Below are positions 8,659 through 17,548 of a stretch of 64,000 nt of DNA, piece after piece. This DNA is from Gammaproteobacteria bacterium (GTDB lineage: Bacteria > Pseudomonadota > Gammaproteobacteria > Pseudomonadales > Pseudomonadaceae), in NCBI GenBank assembly GCA_018816095.1, contig JAHIWP010000013.1, positions 27,195-91,194 on the forward strand, written 5' to 3'. The stretch's first letter is position 1, and every line of letters starts with the position of its first letter. The translations under genes and the position numbers were made by a program. Under the pieces are notes generated by a model that ran no database searches, had not been told where the DNA came from, and saw only the letters and a program-made list of their open reading frames with translations.

Positions 8659-9825
8659 CTACCGCTTGCCCACCACGCGATTGCGCCCCTGCTCCTTGGC
8701 CAGGTAGAGGGCGACATCCGCCAGACGCAGGGCATCAGCCAAACTCTGGTGCGGCTGTGGGGTCAGGTAGGCCAGGCCGATGCTGAGTGTGACCACCCCG
8801 GCGGCATCCGAGTGCGCATGGCTCAACGCCAGCGCCTCGGTCGCATTGCAGATGTCCTGCAAAATGGCCAGCAACTGCTCTTCACCCAGGCCATACCAAA
8901 CCCCGACAAACTCCTCGCCGCCATAACGCGCGGCACAGTCCAGCGGCCGCCGGGCATGCTCGCCGATCACTCGGGCGACCTGGCGCAGCGCCTCATCACC
9001 GGCGGCGTGGCCGTAGTGATCGTTGTAGCGCTTGAAGAAGTCGATATCCATCATCACCACGCCCAAGGCCTGCTTTTCCCGCTGTGCCTGACGCCAACTG
9101 CGTTCGGCGCGCTCGGTGAAGGCCCGGCGGTTGAGCAGCCCGGTCAGAAAGTCCTTTTCGGCCAGGTCCTGCAGCAAGCCATGGGCGAGAAAATTCTGCC
9201 GTGTGGCGTATTCCAGTGAGTAACAGCCCACCGAGCCGATGACATTGGCCAGGGCCAAGAACAGGGCATTGCTCACCAGCCACTCACCGGTCAAACCAAC
9301 ACTCAGTTCCACCATCAGGTAAGCAAAAAAGGTCAGCCAGCCGCACAGCACGGCCGTGCTAAAACGCAATCCGGTGAGGAAATAGAAGAACACCGTGACC
9401 AAGATGATGCCTTCATAGGGCAGGGCAAAGTTGTGATAGCGCGCCAAGCCGATAATGGCCGCCACCGCCAGCCCGCAGAGCAACGCCACAGTGCCACCAA
9501 TAAGCTGCAGATGATCACGCAGACCACGCTGATAGGTCGCCAGCCAGGCCAGTAACAGCAGCGGTTGAATCACCCCCAGGCGCAGCGCCAGCACCTGACC
9601 GCGCAGCGGGTCGGGCATGTTGATCGCATCCAGCGCCACAAACAGCAGCGCCAGCAGCGTCGCCACCAGCAGTGCCCAGCGCATACGGCGCAGGAACACA
9701 TTGGCGTGATAACGCTTGAACGCCTGCTCCAACTCGCCGTCAAAACTCAGCGAACGAAAGCCCTGCTGATGCTGACGCAGGTACGGTGAATCCTGATTAA
9801 CCCACTCCAGGTGCGGTAACTTCAC
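8659..9825 (-). CDS. Membrane-anchored diguanylate cyclase (GGDEF)
   Basis: Predicted to make cyclic di-GMP from two GTP. The 388 residues split into an N-terminal membrane sensor of about six helices (roughly 45-215) and a C-terminal GGDEF domain (about 225-385). The active-site loop is RYGGEEF, a functional GGEEF variant, and an RPLD motif lies five residues before it, matching the RxxD inhibitory site, so product feedback inhibition is expected. MMDIDFFKRYNDHYGHAAGD supplies the metal and base-binding residues. No EAL domain is present. The N-terminal part is not one I can assign to a named MASE family. It is divergently arranged from the DUF2868 gene with 170 nt between. Confidence 0.94.
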   Translation of the reverse strand: MKLPHLEWVNQDSPYLRQHQQGFRSLSFDGELEQAFKRYHANVFLRRMRWALLVATLLALLFVALDAINMPDPLRGQVLALRLGVIQPLLLLAWLATYQRGLRDHLQLIGGTVALLCGLAVAAIIGLARYHNFALPYEGIILVTVFFYFLTGLRFSTAVLCGWLTFFAYLMVELSVGLTGEWLVSNALFLALANVIGSVGCYSLEYATRQNFLAHGLLQDLAEKDFLTGLLNRRAFTERAERSWRQAQREKQALGVVMMDIDFFKRYNDHYGHAAGDEALRQVARVIGEHARRPLDCAARYGGEEFVGVWYGLGEEQLLAILQDICNATEALALSHAHSDAAGVVTLSIGLAYLTPQPHQSLADALRLADVALYLAKEQGRNRVVGKR

Positions 9826-9995
9826 GATGGCACTCGCTTTTATTGTTATTAATCCATGGGGCCATCACCGGGACAGACCACCACTGTGCTTGCACCAGCC
9901 TAGCTGGACTGGCCGCCTGCGTACACGCGCACAACTGTGCCATACACCAGCGGCTGAGGTTATCCTCTGTTTACCACTCGCCAACGGAACATCGC

Positions 9996-11390
9996 GTGCG
10001 CCCACTCGATACCCCCATACCCAGCCGCCTGCAGCGCCTCTGGCTCAGCGAAACCATCCGCCTGCGTGAAGCGCATGCCGGGCCACTGGAAGACAGCGAG
10101 GCCAATCGCCGCGCACAGGCCCAAGGCGGCGAACTCAGCGAACGCATCCAAACCCGCGCCTGGTTGCTGGGCGAACGCGACGGTCAGGTGCAGGCGCTGC
10201 AACATTGGCTGCACGGTGCGCGCCTGGCCGGGTTGCTGTTTTTACTGCTATCCATTCTCAGTGGCAGCGGTCTGGCGGTGGCGGCCTTGGGCGACGGTTT
10301 GCGCCCGGTCAATGTGTTCTGGGCCTTGGGCAGCCTACTCGGGCTCAACCTAATCCTGCTGCTGGGCTGGGCGATGGGCCTGCTGCTGAGCCGTGACAGT
10401 GCCGGCGCACTCGGACATCTGTGGTTGTGGCTGAGTGCCAAGCTCGCCCGCGATGCGCGGGCGGCGCAGCTGGCACCGGCATTACTGCTGATGCTGCAAC
10501 GCCAACGCTTGAGCCGCTGGGGCCTGGGCATCCTAGTGCACGGCTTCTGGCTGCTGACCCTGCTCACTGCGCTGCTAACCCTACTGGCCTTGCTGGCCAC
10601 TCGGCGTTACGGCTTTGTTTGGGAAAGTACCCTGCTCGGTGGCGACAGTTTTATTGCCCTCACCCAAGCCCTCGGCAGCCTGCCGGCGCTGCTCGGTTTC
10701 AGCCTGCCAGATGCCGATCTGATCCGCGCCAGCGGCGACAACGCGCTGGCCAACGAAAGCGCGCGGCTGAGCTGGGCCGGCTGGTTGGTCGGCGTACTGG
10801 TGGTTTACGGTCTGCTGCCACGCCTGGGGTTGTTGCTGTTTTGCCTGTGGCGCTGGCGACGTGGCTGTGCCGCGCTGAGCCTGGACCTCAACTTGCCCGG
10901 CTACAGCCTACTGCGTGAGCGCCTGCAACCGAGCAGCGAACGCCTCGGCGTATGCGATGCCGCGCCCACGCAGCTGCATCAGCCCCTGGCCGGTCAAAAC
11001 GCATTCGACAGTCAGGGCGCGTTGCTCGTTGGGGTCGAGCTGGACCCACAACGCAACTGGCCCCCCGCGCTACCCAAAACCATCGGCCATGCCGGCGTGA
11101 TCGACAGCCGCGAACAACGCAAACAGCTGCTCGAGCAACTCAGCCGCTTCCCTCCGGCACGCCTGCTGATTGCCTGTGACCCGCGCCGTTCGCCAGATCG
11201 CGGCAGCCTGGCGTTGCTCGGCGAGCTGGCGCGCACGGCAGGCAGCACACGTATCTGGCTGCTGCCGCCGGCGCCGGGTGAAGCCCTCGACAGCGCCCGC
11301 TTGGGCGATTGGCACCGCGCACTGGATCAACTGCAACTGCCGCATAGCGACAGCCTGCCGCTCAGCTGGCTGGAGCATGGCCATGACTAA
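9996..11390 (+). CDS. DUF2868 membrane protein
   Basis: Protein of unknown function, 464 residues. The GTG at 9996 is chosen because it gives the conserved N-terminus (LWLSETIRLREAHAGPLEDS and GGELSERIQTRAWLLGERD) and follows a short GGAA ribosome site; the frame is open further upstream but that part reads as noncoding. Four or five hydrophobic segments are visible (about residues 75-100, 105-135, 170-205, 260-290), followed by a soluble C-terminal region (about 305-464) with a possible alpha/beta core (LLIACDPRRSPDRGSLALLG). It overlaps the following GTPase gene by 8 nt, so the two are translationally coupled, an arrangement I know from other Pseudomonas and Burkholderia genomes. No biochemical role is established as far as I know. 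Confidence 0.85.
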   Translation: MRPLDTPIPSRLQRLWLSETIRLREAHAGPLEDSEANRRAQAQGGELSERIQTRAWLLGERDGQVQALQHWLHGARLAGLLFLLLSILSGSGLAVAALGDGLRPVNVFWALGSLLGLNLILLLGWAMGLLLSRDSAGALGHLWLWLSAKLARDARAAQLAPALLLMLQRQRLSRWGLGILVHGFWLLTLLTALLTLLALLATRRYGFVWESTLLGGDSFIALTQALGSLPALLGFSLPDADLIRASGDNALANESARLSWAGWLVGVLVVYGLLPRLGLLLFCLWRWRRGCAALSLDLNLPGYSLLRERLQPSSERLGVCDAAPTQLHQPLAGQNAFDSQGALLVGVELDPQRNWPPALPKTIGHAGVIDSREQRKQLLEQLSRFPPARLLIACDPRRSPDRGSLALLGELARTAGSTRIWLLPPAPGEALDSARLGDWHRALDQLQLPHSDSLPLSWLEHGHD

Positions 11391-12759
11391 ACCGCTGAAA
11401 CTGGCCGTGGTCGGCCACACCAATGTCGGCAAAACCTCGTTGCTGCGCACCCTGACCCGCGATGTCGGCTTCGGTGAAGTCTCCCACCGCCCCAGCACCA
11501 CCCAGCATGTCGAGGGCGCACGCCTGTCAGTAGACGGCCAAGCGTTGCTGGAGCTGTACGACACACCGGGCCTGGAAGACGCCATCGCCCTGCTCGATTA
11601 TCTGGAGCGCCTGGATCGCCCCGGCGAGCGCTTGGATGGCCCAGCCCGCCTGGCACGCTTTCTCGACGGCAGCGAAGCACGTCAGCGCTTCGAACAGGAA
11701 GCCAAGGTGCTGCGGCAACTGCTCGCCTCCGACGCCGGCCTGTATGTGATCGACGCCCGCGAGCCGGTACTGGCCAAGTACCGCGACGAGCTGGCCGTGC
11801 TGAGCATGTGCGGCCGGCCGCTGTTACCAGTGCTGAATTTCGTTAGCAGCCACCAGCACCGCGAGCAGGACTGGCGCGATGCCCTCGCCCGTTTAGGCCT
11901 GCATGCACTGGTGTGCTTCGACAGCGTAGCGCCGCCACTGGATGGCGAGCGCCGCCTGTATGACAGCCTCGCCCTGCTGCTGGAAAAAGCCCGGCTACAA
12001 CTGCAACGGCTGATCGACGACCACCAGGCGCAACAGCAACTGCGCCGCAGCTGCGGCGCACGGCTGATCGCGGAGTTGCTCCTAGATTGCGCGGCCTGCC
12101 GCCGCAGCGTGGCGGTGCAAGGCCAGCAGGAACAAGAAGCGATCCGTGAACTGCACCAGAGCATTCGCCAACGCGAGCAAGGCTGCGTAGAAGCTCTGCT
12201 GCGCCTGTATGGCTTCCGTCAGGATGACGCCAAGGCCGCCGACCTGCCCTTGCTCGACGGCCGCTGGGGCGACGATCTATTTAACCCAGAAACCCTCAAA
12301 CAACTTGGCGTCAAAGTCGGCGGCGGTATGGCGGCAGGCGCCGCCACCGGCGTGGGTGTTGATCTGCTGGTCGGCGGCATCACCCTGGGCGCCGCGGCGG
12401 CTCTCGGCGCGCTGATCGGCGGCAGTGCACAGACCTTACGCAACTACGGCGAACGGCTGAAAGGCAAACTCAAAGGCCAGCGCGAACTGAGCGTGGACGA
12501 TGCTGTGCTGCGCCTGCTCGCCCTGCGCCAACAACTGCTGCTGCAAGCACTGGAAGCGCGCGGCCATGCAGCCGTCGAAGCCATCAACCTGGCCGCGCCG
12601 CAGGACGCCAGCTGGCGCGAAGGCAAGCTGCCGGAGGCTCTGCACAAAGCCCGCGCCCACCCTGAATGGTCATCGCTCAACCCCGGCGCGCAACTTCAGC
12701 AGAACGAGCGGGAAATTCAACTCAACACACTGGCCGCCACGCTGCTAAACAGCGAATAG
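11383..12759 (+). CDS. GTPase with DUF3482 domain
   Basis: Predicted small-GTPase-like protein, 458 residues, with a C-terminal DUF3482 domain. G1 P-loop GHTNVGKTS (about residues 10-18), a G2 threonine in HRPSTTQHVEG, and G3 DTPG are clear. The G4 NKxD motif is missing; the equivalent strand reads LLPVLNFVSSHQ, so base specificity may be relaxed or supplied elsewhere. The C-terminal half has a charged helical stretch and a glycine-rich hydrophobic hairpin (about 310-345: GGGMAAGAATGVGVDLLVGG) that could insert into a membrane, as in dynamin- or Era-like membrane GTPases. The start overlaps the DUF2868 stop, suggesting that the two form a complex. Function unknown; the pairing is the only real clue. 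Confidence 0.87.
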   Translation: MTKPLKLAVVGHTNVGKTSLLRTLTRDVGFGEVSHRPSTTQHVEGARLSVDGQALLELYDTPGLEDAIALLDYLERLDRPGERLDGPARLARFLDGSEARQRFEQEAKVLRQLLASDAGLYVIDAREPVLAKYRDELAVLSMCGRPLLPVLNFVSSHQHREQDWRDALARLGLHALVCFDSVAPPLDGERRLYDSLALLLEKARLQLQRLIDDHQAQQQLRRSCGARLIAELLLDCAACRRSVAVQGQQEQEAIRELHQSIRQREQGCVEALLRLYGFRQDDAKAADLPLLDGRWGDDLFNPETLKQLGVKVGGGMAAGAATGVGVDLLVGGITLGAAAALGALIGGSAQTLRNYGERLKGKLKGQRELSVDDAVLRLLALRQQLLLQALEARGHAAVEAINLAAPQDASWREGKLPEALHKARAHPEWSSLNPGAQLQQNEREIQLNTLAATLLNSE

Positions 12760-12769
12760 CAGCCCTGGC

Positions 12770-13836
12770 TCAGGGCTCGCCCAGATACAGCCGCTGAGTT
12801 TTGCCCCACTCGTCCTCGCCCAGGGCGCGCAACAGCTCCAGGTTGAGGGGTTCACGGTAGGGGCTGTCGCTGGCCAGCGCAAACGCGTAAGACTGGTTCT
12901 CGAACGTACCGGGCAGCAAGCGCAGGCCGCCTTGATTCAGCTCACCGTTGCGGTACTGCATGATCGGCAAGTCATACACCACCGCCTCCGCTTCGCCCTG
13001 CTGGACCGCCTGCATGGCAGTCATCAGGTTGGGGTAATTGCTGTGGCGAATGCGCTGGCTCTCCAGATAGAGCGCGCCGGAGGTGTTGTCGACGCTGGCC
13101 ACATGGGCGCGGCGCAGGTCTTCAACGCTCTGAATACCCCCTTGTAAATTACCAACGGTGAGCATGCTGGCAACCGCGGCGGTGAAGGTCGACACCATGA
13201 TCAAACCGGCAAACATCCACACCAGCCCGACCAAACGCCCGCCCAAGGTGACCGGGGCTTTATCGCCATAGCCTACGGTGGTCATGGTGACGGCTGCCCA
13301 CCAGAAACTGGAGCCCAGGCCTTGCACCGGCGTACCGCCAAACTGCTCCTGATTATTGCGCCGCTCAAACAGCCAGAGCAACGCCCCAACCAACAGCAAC
13401 AACACGGCCAAGCCGCCGATCAGACTGAGAAACTGCCAAGACAACAGCCCTCTAAGCGCCATCCAGCCACTTTTGTCGCCATCACGCTGTACGCCAATGG
13501 CCAGGCCGGTGCGATAAAAAGGGTGGGTAAAGTCGAAGCGTTCCTCACGCTCGGCGGTCATGGTTAGCGCGCCAACCACCACGTCCAATTGGCCCTCTTC
13601 AAGGCTCGGCAGCAAGCGCTCGAACGGCATGGGCAGCAGTTCGAAGGGTAGCCCGCGGCGCTGGCCACCGTACTCCATAAATCGATGCTGATACCGCGCC
13701 AGCTGCCATCCGGCTCTTTGATCACGAATGGCGGCACCTCGCTGATGCCCACCCGCAGAACCGGTTCATTTGGCTCGGCGGCCGCTGCATTTAACCCCAG
13801 CAGCATCAGCCACAAGGCGATCAGAACTCTCGGCAT
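12770..13836 (-). pseudogene. Frameshifted glutamate-receptor-like (GluR0-type) K+ channel / SBP_bac_3 protein
   Basis: Two minus-strand frames together make one protein of about 355 residues. The 5' frame (start ATG at 13836, GGGGGA ribosome site) encodes a signal peptide (MPRVLIALWLMLLGLNAAAA) and the first lobe of an SBP_bac_3 ligand-binding domain up to GISIDLWSTVASAAG. The rest of that domain (PFELLPMPFERLLP onward), two hydrophobic segments flanking a pore loop with the K+ selectivity signature TMTTVGYGD, and the second binding lobe follow in another frame. One missing base near 13645-13655 explains the break. The layout (lobe 1, TM, pore, TM, lobe 2) is that of prokaryotic ionotropic glutamate receptors such as GluR0. 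Either a true mutation or a sequencing error; no other damage is visible. Confidence 0.85.
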
Positions 13837-13897
13837 GCGTTGTTCCCCCAACTAAAAGACGCCTCAGGGTAACAAATACAGCCGTCTCACCCTGTGA

Positions 13898-14692
13898 TCA
13901 GACCGCCACCGGCGCACTGATGTGCGGATGTGCCTGATAACCCAGCAGTTCGAAGTCTTCGAATTTGAAGGCCAGAATGTCCTTCACCTCGGGGTTGATC
14001 TTCATGGTCGGCAACGGCAGCGGCTCGCGGCTCAGCTGCAAATCGGTCTGTTCGATATGGTTGGCGTACAGGTGGCAGTCGCCGCCGGTCCAGATAAAGT
14101 CACCGGGCTGCAAACCACAGACCTGAGCGACCATCAGGGTCAGCAAGGCATAGCTGGCGATGTTGAACGGCACCCCCAAGAAGATGTCCGCCGAGCGCTG
14201 ATACAGCTGGCAGCTGAGCTTGCCGTCGGCCACATAGAACTGGAACAGCGCGTGGCACGGCGGCAGCGCCATCTGCTCGACCAGCGCCGGGTTCCAGGCC
14301 GAGACGATCAAGCGGCGTGAGTCCGGGTTCTTCTTGATCATCTCGATCAGCTTGCTGATCTGGTCGATCGACTCACCGTTCGGCGCCGGCCAGCTGCGCC
14401 ACTGGTAACCGTAGACCGGGCCGAGGTCGCCGTTTGCGTCGGCCCACTCGTCCCAGATACGCACACCGTTGTCCTTCAGGTACTTGATGTTGGTGTCGCC
14501 CTGAAGGAACCACAGCAGCTCGTGAATGATCGATTTCAGGTGGCACTTCTTGGTGGTCACCAGCGGGAAGCCATCGGCCAGGTTAAAGCGCATCTGATGG
14601 GCAAAAATGCTGTAGGTGCCGGTGCCGGTGCGGTCACTCTTGAAGGTGCCGGTCTCGCGCACCAGGCGCATTAAGTCGAGGTACTGTTTCAT
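13898..14692 (-). CDS. thyA: Thymidylate synthase ThyA
   Basis: Methylates dUMP to dTMP using methylenetetrahydrofolate, yielding dihydrofolate that FolA recycles. With the ATG at 14692 the protein is 264 residues, exactly the E. coli length, and begins [20 protein letters not shown]; the frame is open further but only by overlap with lgt. Visible are the folate/phosphate motif [24 protein letters not shown], the catalytic cysteine in [14 protein letters not shown], and the C-terminal APVAV end. Start and lgt stop overlap as ATGA, so thyA is translationally coupled to lgt, the conserved order in gammaproteobacteria. Confidence 0.98.
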   Translation of the reverse strand: MKQYLDLMRLVRETGTFKSDRTGTGTYSIFAHQMRFNLADGFPLVTTKKCHLKSIIHELLWFLQGDTNIKYLKDNGVRIWDEWADANGDLGPVYGYQWRSWPAPNGESIDQISKLIEMIKKNPDSRRLIVSAWNPALVEQMALPPCHALFQFYVADGKLSCQLYQRSADIFLGVPFNIASYALLTLMVAQVCGLQPGDFIWTGGDCHLYANHIEQTDLQLSREPLPLPTMKINPEVKDILAFKFEDFELLGYQAHPHISAPVAV

Positions 14693-15492
14693 TGCGCGGC
14701 CTCCTGTGCAGCCTGACGTTTGTAGGCATAGGCAATCAGACCCAGGCCGCCGAGCACCATCGGTACGCAGAGCACCTGGCCCATGGTCAGCCAGCCGCCA
14801 GCCAGGTAGCCGAGCTGGGCATCCGGCACGCGGACAAATTCGACGATAAAGCGGAAGATCCCGTAGCACATGGCGAACATGCCAGAGACCGCCATGGTCG
14901 GCCGCGGTTTGCGCGAGTAGAACCAGAGGATGGCAAACAGCGCCACACCTTCCAGGGCGAACTGATACAGCTGCGAGGGATGCCGCGCCAGTTGCTGCGG
15001 ATCGGTGGGGAAGACCATCGCCCATGGTAAATCGGTCGCTTTGCCCCACAGCTCGGCATTGATGAAGTTACCGATGCGCCCAGCCCCGAGGCCAATCGGC
15101 ACCAGCGGCGCGATAAAGTCCATCAGTTCAAAGAAGCTCTTGTTGTTGCGCTTGCCGAACCACCAGGTCGCCAGCATCACGCCGATCAGGCCACCGTGGA
15201 ACGACATGCCGCCTTCCCAGATGCGCAGCATGCGCACCGGCTCGGCGATATAGGCGGCCAGATCGTAAAACAGCACGTAACCCAAGCGCCCACCGAGAAT
15301 CACCCCCATGGCCACCCAAAACACCAGGTCGGAGAGTTTTTCCTTATTCCAGGTCGGCGCAAAAGCGTTAACCCGGCGCGAGGCCAGCCACCACGCACCG
15401 CCAATGCCAATGAGGTACATCAGGCCGTACCAATGAATTTTCAGCGGGCCCAGGGCCAGTGCAACAGGGTCGATCTGCGGGTAAGGCAGCAT
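14689..15492 (-). CDS. lgt: Prolipoprotein diacylglyceryl transferase Lgt
   Basis: Inner-membrane enzyme that transfers diacylglycerol from phosphatidylglycerol to the lipobox cysteine of prolipoproteins, the first step of lipoprotein maturation. 267 residues with about seven membrane helices. The Lgt signature is visible as [20 protein letters not shown] (about residues 137-156), as are the YGLMYLIG motif in the first helix and [12 protein letters not shown]. It overlaps thyA by 4 nt and its start is 9 nt from the stop of the TauE-like gene, so the three genes probably share a transcript. The truncated DUF3313 protein at the right edge of the window is a predicted substrate class. Confidence 0.97.
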   Translation of the reverse strand: MLPYPQIDPVALALGPLKIHWYGLMYLIGIGGAWWLASRRVNAFAPTWNKEKLSDLVFWVAMGVILGGRLGYVLFYDLAAYIAEPVRMLRIWEGGMSFHGGLIGVMLATWWFGKRNNKSFFELMDFIAPLVPIGLGAGRIGNFINAELWGKATDLPWAMVFPTDPQQLARHPSQLYQFALEGVALFAILWFYSRKPRPTMAVSGMFAMCYGIFRFIVEFVRVPDAQLGYLAGGWLTMGQVLCVPMVLGGLGLIAYAYKRQAAQEAAQ

Positions 15493-15501
15493 GTCAATTC
15501 C

Positions 15502-16284
15502 TCAAATCAGAAAACTCAGGCCCACGCTGAACAACAGCAGAGCAAACAGACGCTTTAGCAGGCGCGGCGACAGCTTGTGCGCCAAGCGAGCGCCCACGCG
15601 GGCAAAGAACATGCTGGGGATGGCAATCCCGACCAGCGCTGGCAGGTAAACAAACCCCAGGCTCCACTCCGGCAGCTCAGGTTTATCCCAGCCCAGCCAG
15701 ATAAAGCTCAGGGCGCTGGCTACGGCAATCGGCAGGCCACAGGCTGAAGAGGTCGCCACGGCTTTCTGCATGGGCACGCTGCGCCAGGTCAGGAACGGCA
15801 CGCTGAGTGAACCACCACCGATGCCAAAGATGGCCGACGCCCAGCCAATCACCACGCCCGCCAGGGTCAAGCCCGGCTTGCCTGGGACCGTACGGCTGGG
15901 GTTGGGTTTCAGCTCCAGGGCCATCTGTATGGCAATGATGATCGCGAATACGCCGATGATCTTCTGCAGCATCGGCCCCTGAATCGCCGCTGCGGTCATC
16001 GCGCCAATGGCGGCGCCGAACAAAATGCCCAGGGTCATCCAGGCAAACACCGGCCACAGCACCGCACCTTTACGCTGGTGTTCGAGCACCGAATTGATCG
16101 ACGTGAAGATAATGGTCGCCAGCGACGTGCCGACCGCCAGGTGCGTCAAGACCGCCGCATCGAACCCCTGCGCGGCAAAACTCAACACCAGTACCGGCAC
16201 GATAATGATGCCGCCACCCACGCCGAATAAGCCGGCCAGGGTTCCAGCAGCAGCCCCCAAAACTAAATACAGCAACAGTTCCAT
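15502..16284 (-). CDS. TauE/SafE-family membrane exporter
   Basis: Inner-membrane protein of the sulfite exporter TauE/SafE family (PF01925), 260 residues, about eight hydrophobic segments. The duplicated family motif is visible: GLFGVGGGIIIVPVL in the first half and AIFGIGGGSLSVPFLTW in the second. The ATG at 16284 (MELLLYLVLGAAAGT) preceded by a G-rich ribosome site is preferred over an in-frame TTG 18 nt upstream. Family members export sulfite, sulfoacetate or related anions, but substrate assignment from sequence is unreliable. It sits directly upstream of lgt-thyA as in other Pseudomonas genomes; no functional link is known to me. Confidence 0.9.
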   Translation of the reverse strand: MELLLYLVLGAAAGTLAGLFGVGGGIIIVPVLVLSFAAQGFDAAVLTHLAVGTSLATIIFTSINSVLEHQRKGAVLWPVFAWMTLGILFGAAIGAMTAAAIQGPMLQKIIGVFAIIIAIQMALELKPNPSRTVPGKPGLTLAGVVIGWASAIFGIGGGSLSVPFLTWRSVPMQKAVATSSACGLPIAVASALSFIWLGWDKPELPEWSLGFVYLPALVGIAIPSMFFARVGARLAHKLSPRLLKRLFALLLFSVGLSFLI

Positions 16285-16405
16285 CAGCACCCCCGCAAAC
16301 AATCCCGCATGGTAACGGATGCACAGGGCCGGACTCTACTTCGGGCGATGGATGTCCTCGTGGGCTTTGCGTACAGTGCCAGAACTCTCTAAGGAATAGA
16401 GCACT

Positions 16406-16774
16406 GTGCGCCCGACCCTGTACCTCAAGTTGAGCTGTAACCAGATGCACCTGACGCACCTGCAAAGTGGCCGCGAGCTGCACCTGCAAGCTGATCCGCC
16501 GTTCAGCAGTCAACGCTTGCTGGTGGCGGATTTTGCCGCGGCCGAGCACCTGCTGCAGCGCGCTCTTGCTGAACTGCTGCCCAAGCGTTTCTTGCGCCTG
16601 AGCGTGCCACCACAGTTGCTGATCCAACCACTGGAGCGCCTGGAAGGTGGCCTGTCGCAGGTCGAGGAGCGCATTTTACTGGAGCTTGGCCTGGGGTGCG
16701 GTGCGTGCAAGGTACGCCTGTACATGGGCCCTGAGCTGGATAGCGCCGGGGTACTGGCGAAATTGAGGAGTTAA
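16406..16774 (+). CDS. Small conserved protein, possibly MreB/actin-fold related
   Basis: A 122-residue soluble protein of unknown function. GTG start at 16406 with an AAGGAA ribosome site 9 nt before it. No signal peptide or membrane segment. The N-terminus (TLYLKLSCNQMHLTHLQSGR) has the alternating strand pattern seen at the start of MreB-type actin folds, and short proteins of this shape are sometimes annotated as rod-shape-determining; this is a faint resemblance only. A CGAC motif near residue 98 is notable. It is followed after 3 nt by the NRDE gene on the same strand, so the two are likely co-transcribed. Confidence 0.72.
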   Translation: MRPTLYLKLSCNQMHLTHLQSGRELHLQADPPFSSQRLLVADFAAAEHLLQRALAELLPKRFLRLSVPPQLLIQPLERLEGGLSQVEERILLELGLGCGACKVRLYMGPELDSAGVLAKLRS

Positions 16775-16777
16775 GCC

Positions 16778-17524
16778 ATGTGCCTGATTGTTCTGGCGTG
16801 GCGACCCGGTCATGCCCAGCCGCTGCTGGTCGCGGCCAACCGTGATGAGTTTTATGCCAGGCCGAGCCAGCCACTGGCCGAGTGGCCCGAGGCGCCAGGG
16901 GTGTTTGCCGGGCGTGACGTGCAAGCCGGTGGTACCTGGCTGGGGGTTGGCCCGAACGGACGCTTTGCTGCCATCACCAACATTCGCAACCTGAGCCTGC
17001 CCCAGGGCGCACGCTCGCGGGGCGAGCTGCCGCTGGCCTTTCTGGGCGGCGAGCTGAATACCGCCGACTTCCTTCAGCACCTGAAGGCGCAGAGTTCGAA
17101 CTACAGCGGTTTCAATCTGCTGCTGGGTGATAGCCAGCAGCTCTGGCATTTCAACTCCCAAGAGCAGCGCGCCACTGCATTGGCTGAAGGCGTGCACGGG
17201 GTCTCGAATGCCGACCTAAACACGCCCTGGCCCAAGCTGTTGCGAACTAAACACGCGCTACAACGCGAACTGCCGGCGCCACACCCGCAGCGCCTGCTCA
17301 GCCTGCTGGCAGACCCAACCCAAGCCGCAGACACTGAACTGCCCCAAACCGGTATCGGCCTGACGAGCGAACGTCTGCTGTCCAGCGCCTTTATTGCCAG
17401 CCCGGCTTACGGCACACGGGCCAGCACGGTATTGATCGTCAATGCCGACGGCAGTCGCCAGTTGCTGGAGCGTAGTTTTGGGGTCAATGGGGCGTATCTG
17501 GGCGAGGTGGCGCTGAGCTGCTGA
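16778..17524 (+). CDS. NRDE family protein (TANGO2-like)
   Basis: 248-residue member of the NRDE/TANGO2 family (PF05742). The hallmark NRDEF motif appears near residue 26 (VAANRDEFYARPSQP), with Cys at position 2 (MCLIVLAW), a residue conserved in the family, followed by FAGRDVQAGGTWLGVGPNGRFA. The fold is related to Ntn hydrolases; eukaryotic relatives have been linked to heme and lipid handling, but the bacterial role is not settled. It follows the small protein by 3 nt and runs convergently into ptsP with 24 nt between the stops. Confidence 0.9.
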   Translation: MCLIVLAWRPGHAQPLLVAANRDEFYARPSQPLAEWPEAPGVFAGRDVQAGGTWLGVGPNGRFAAITNIRNLSLPQGARSRGELPLAFLGGELNTADFLQHLKAQSSNYSGFNLLLGDSQQLWHFNSQEQRATALAEGVHGVSNADLNTPWPKLLRTKHALQRELPAPHPQRLLSLLADPTQAADTELPQTGIGLTSERLLSSAFIASPAYGTRASTVLIVNADGSRQLLERSFGVNGAYLGEVALSC

Positions 17525-17548
17525 TCGACATCAGCAGCACCAGGCATG

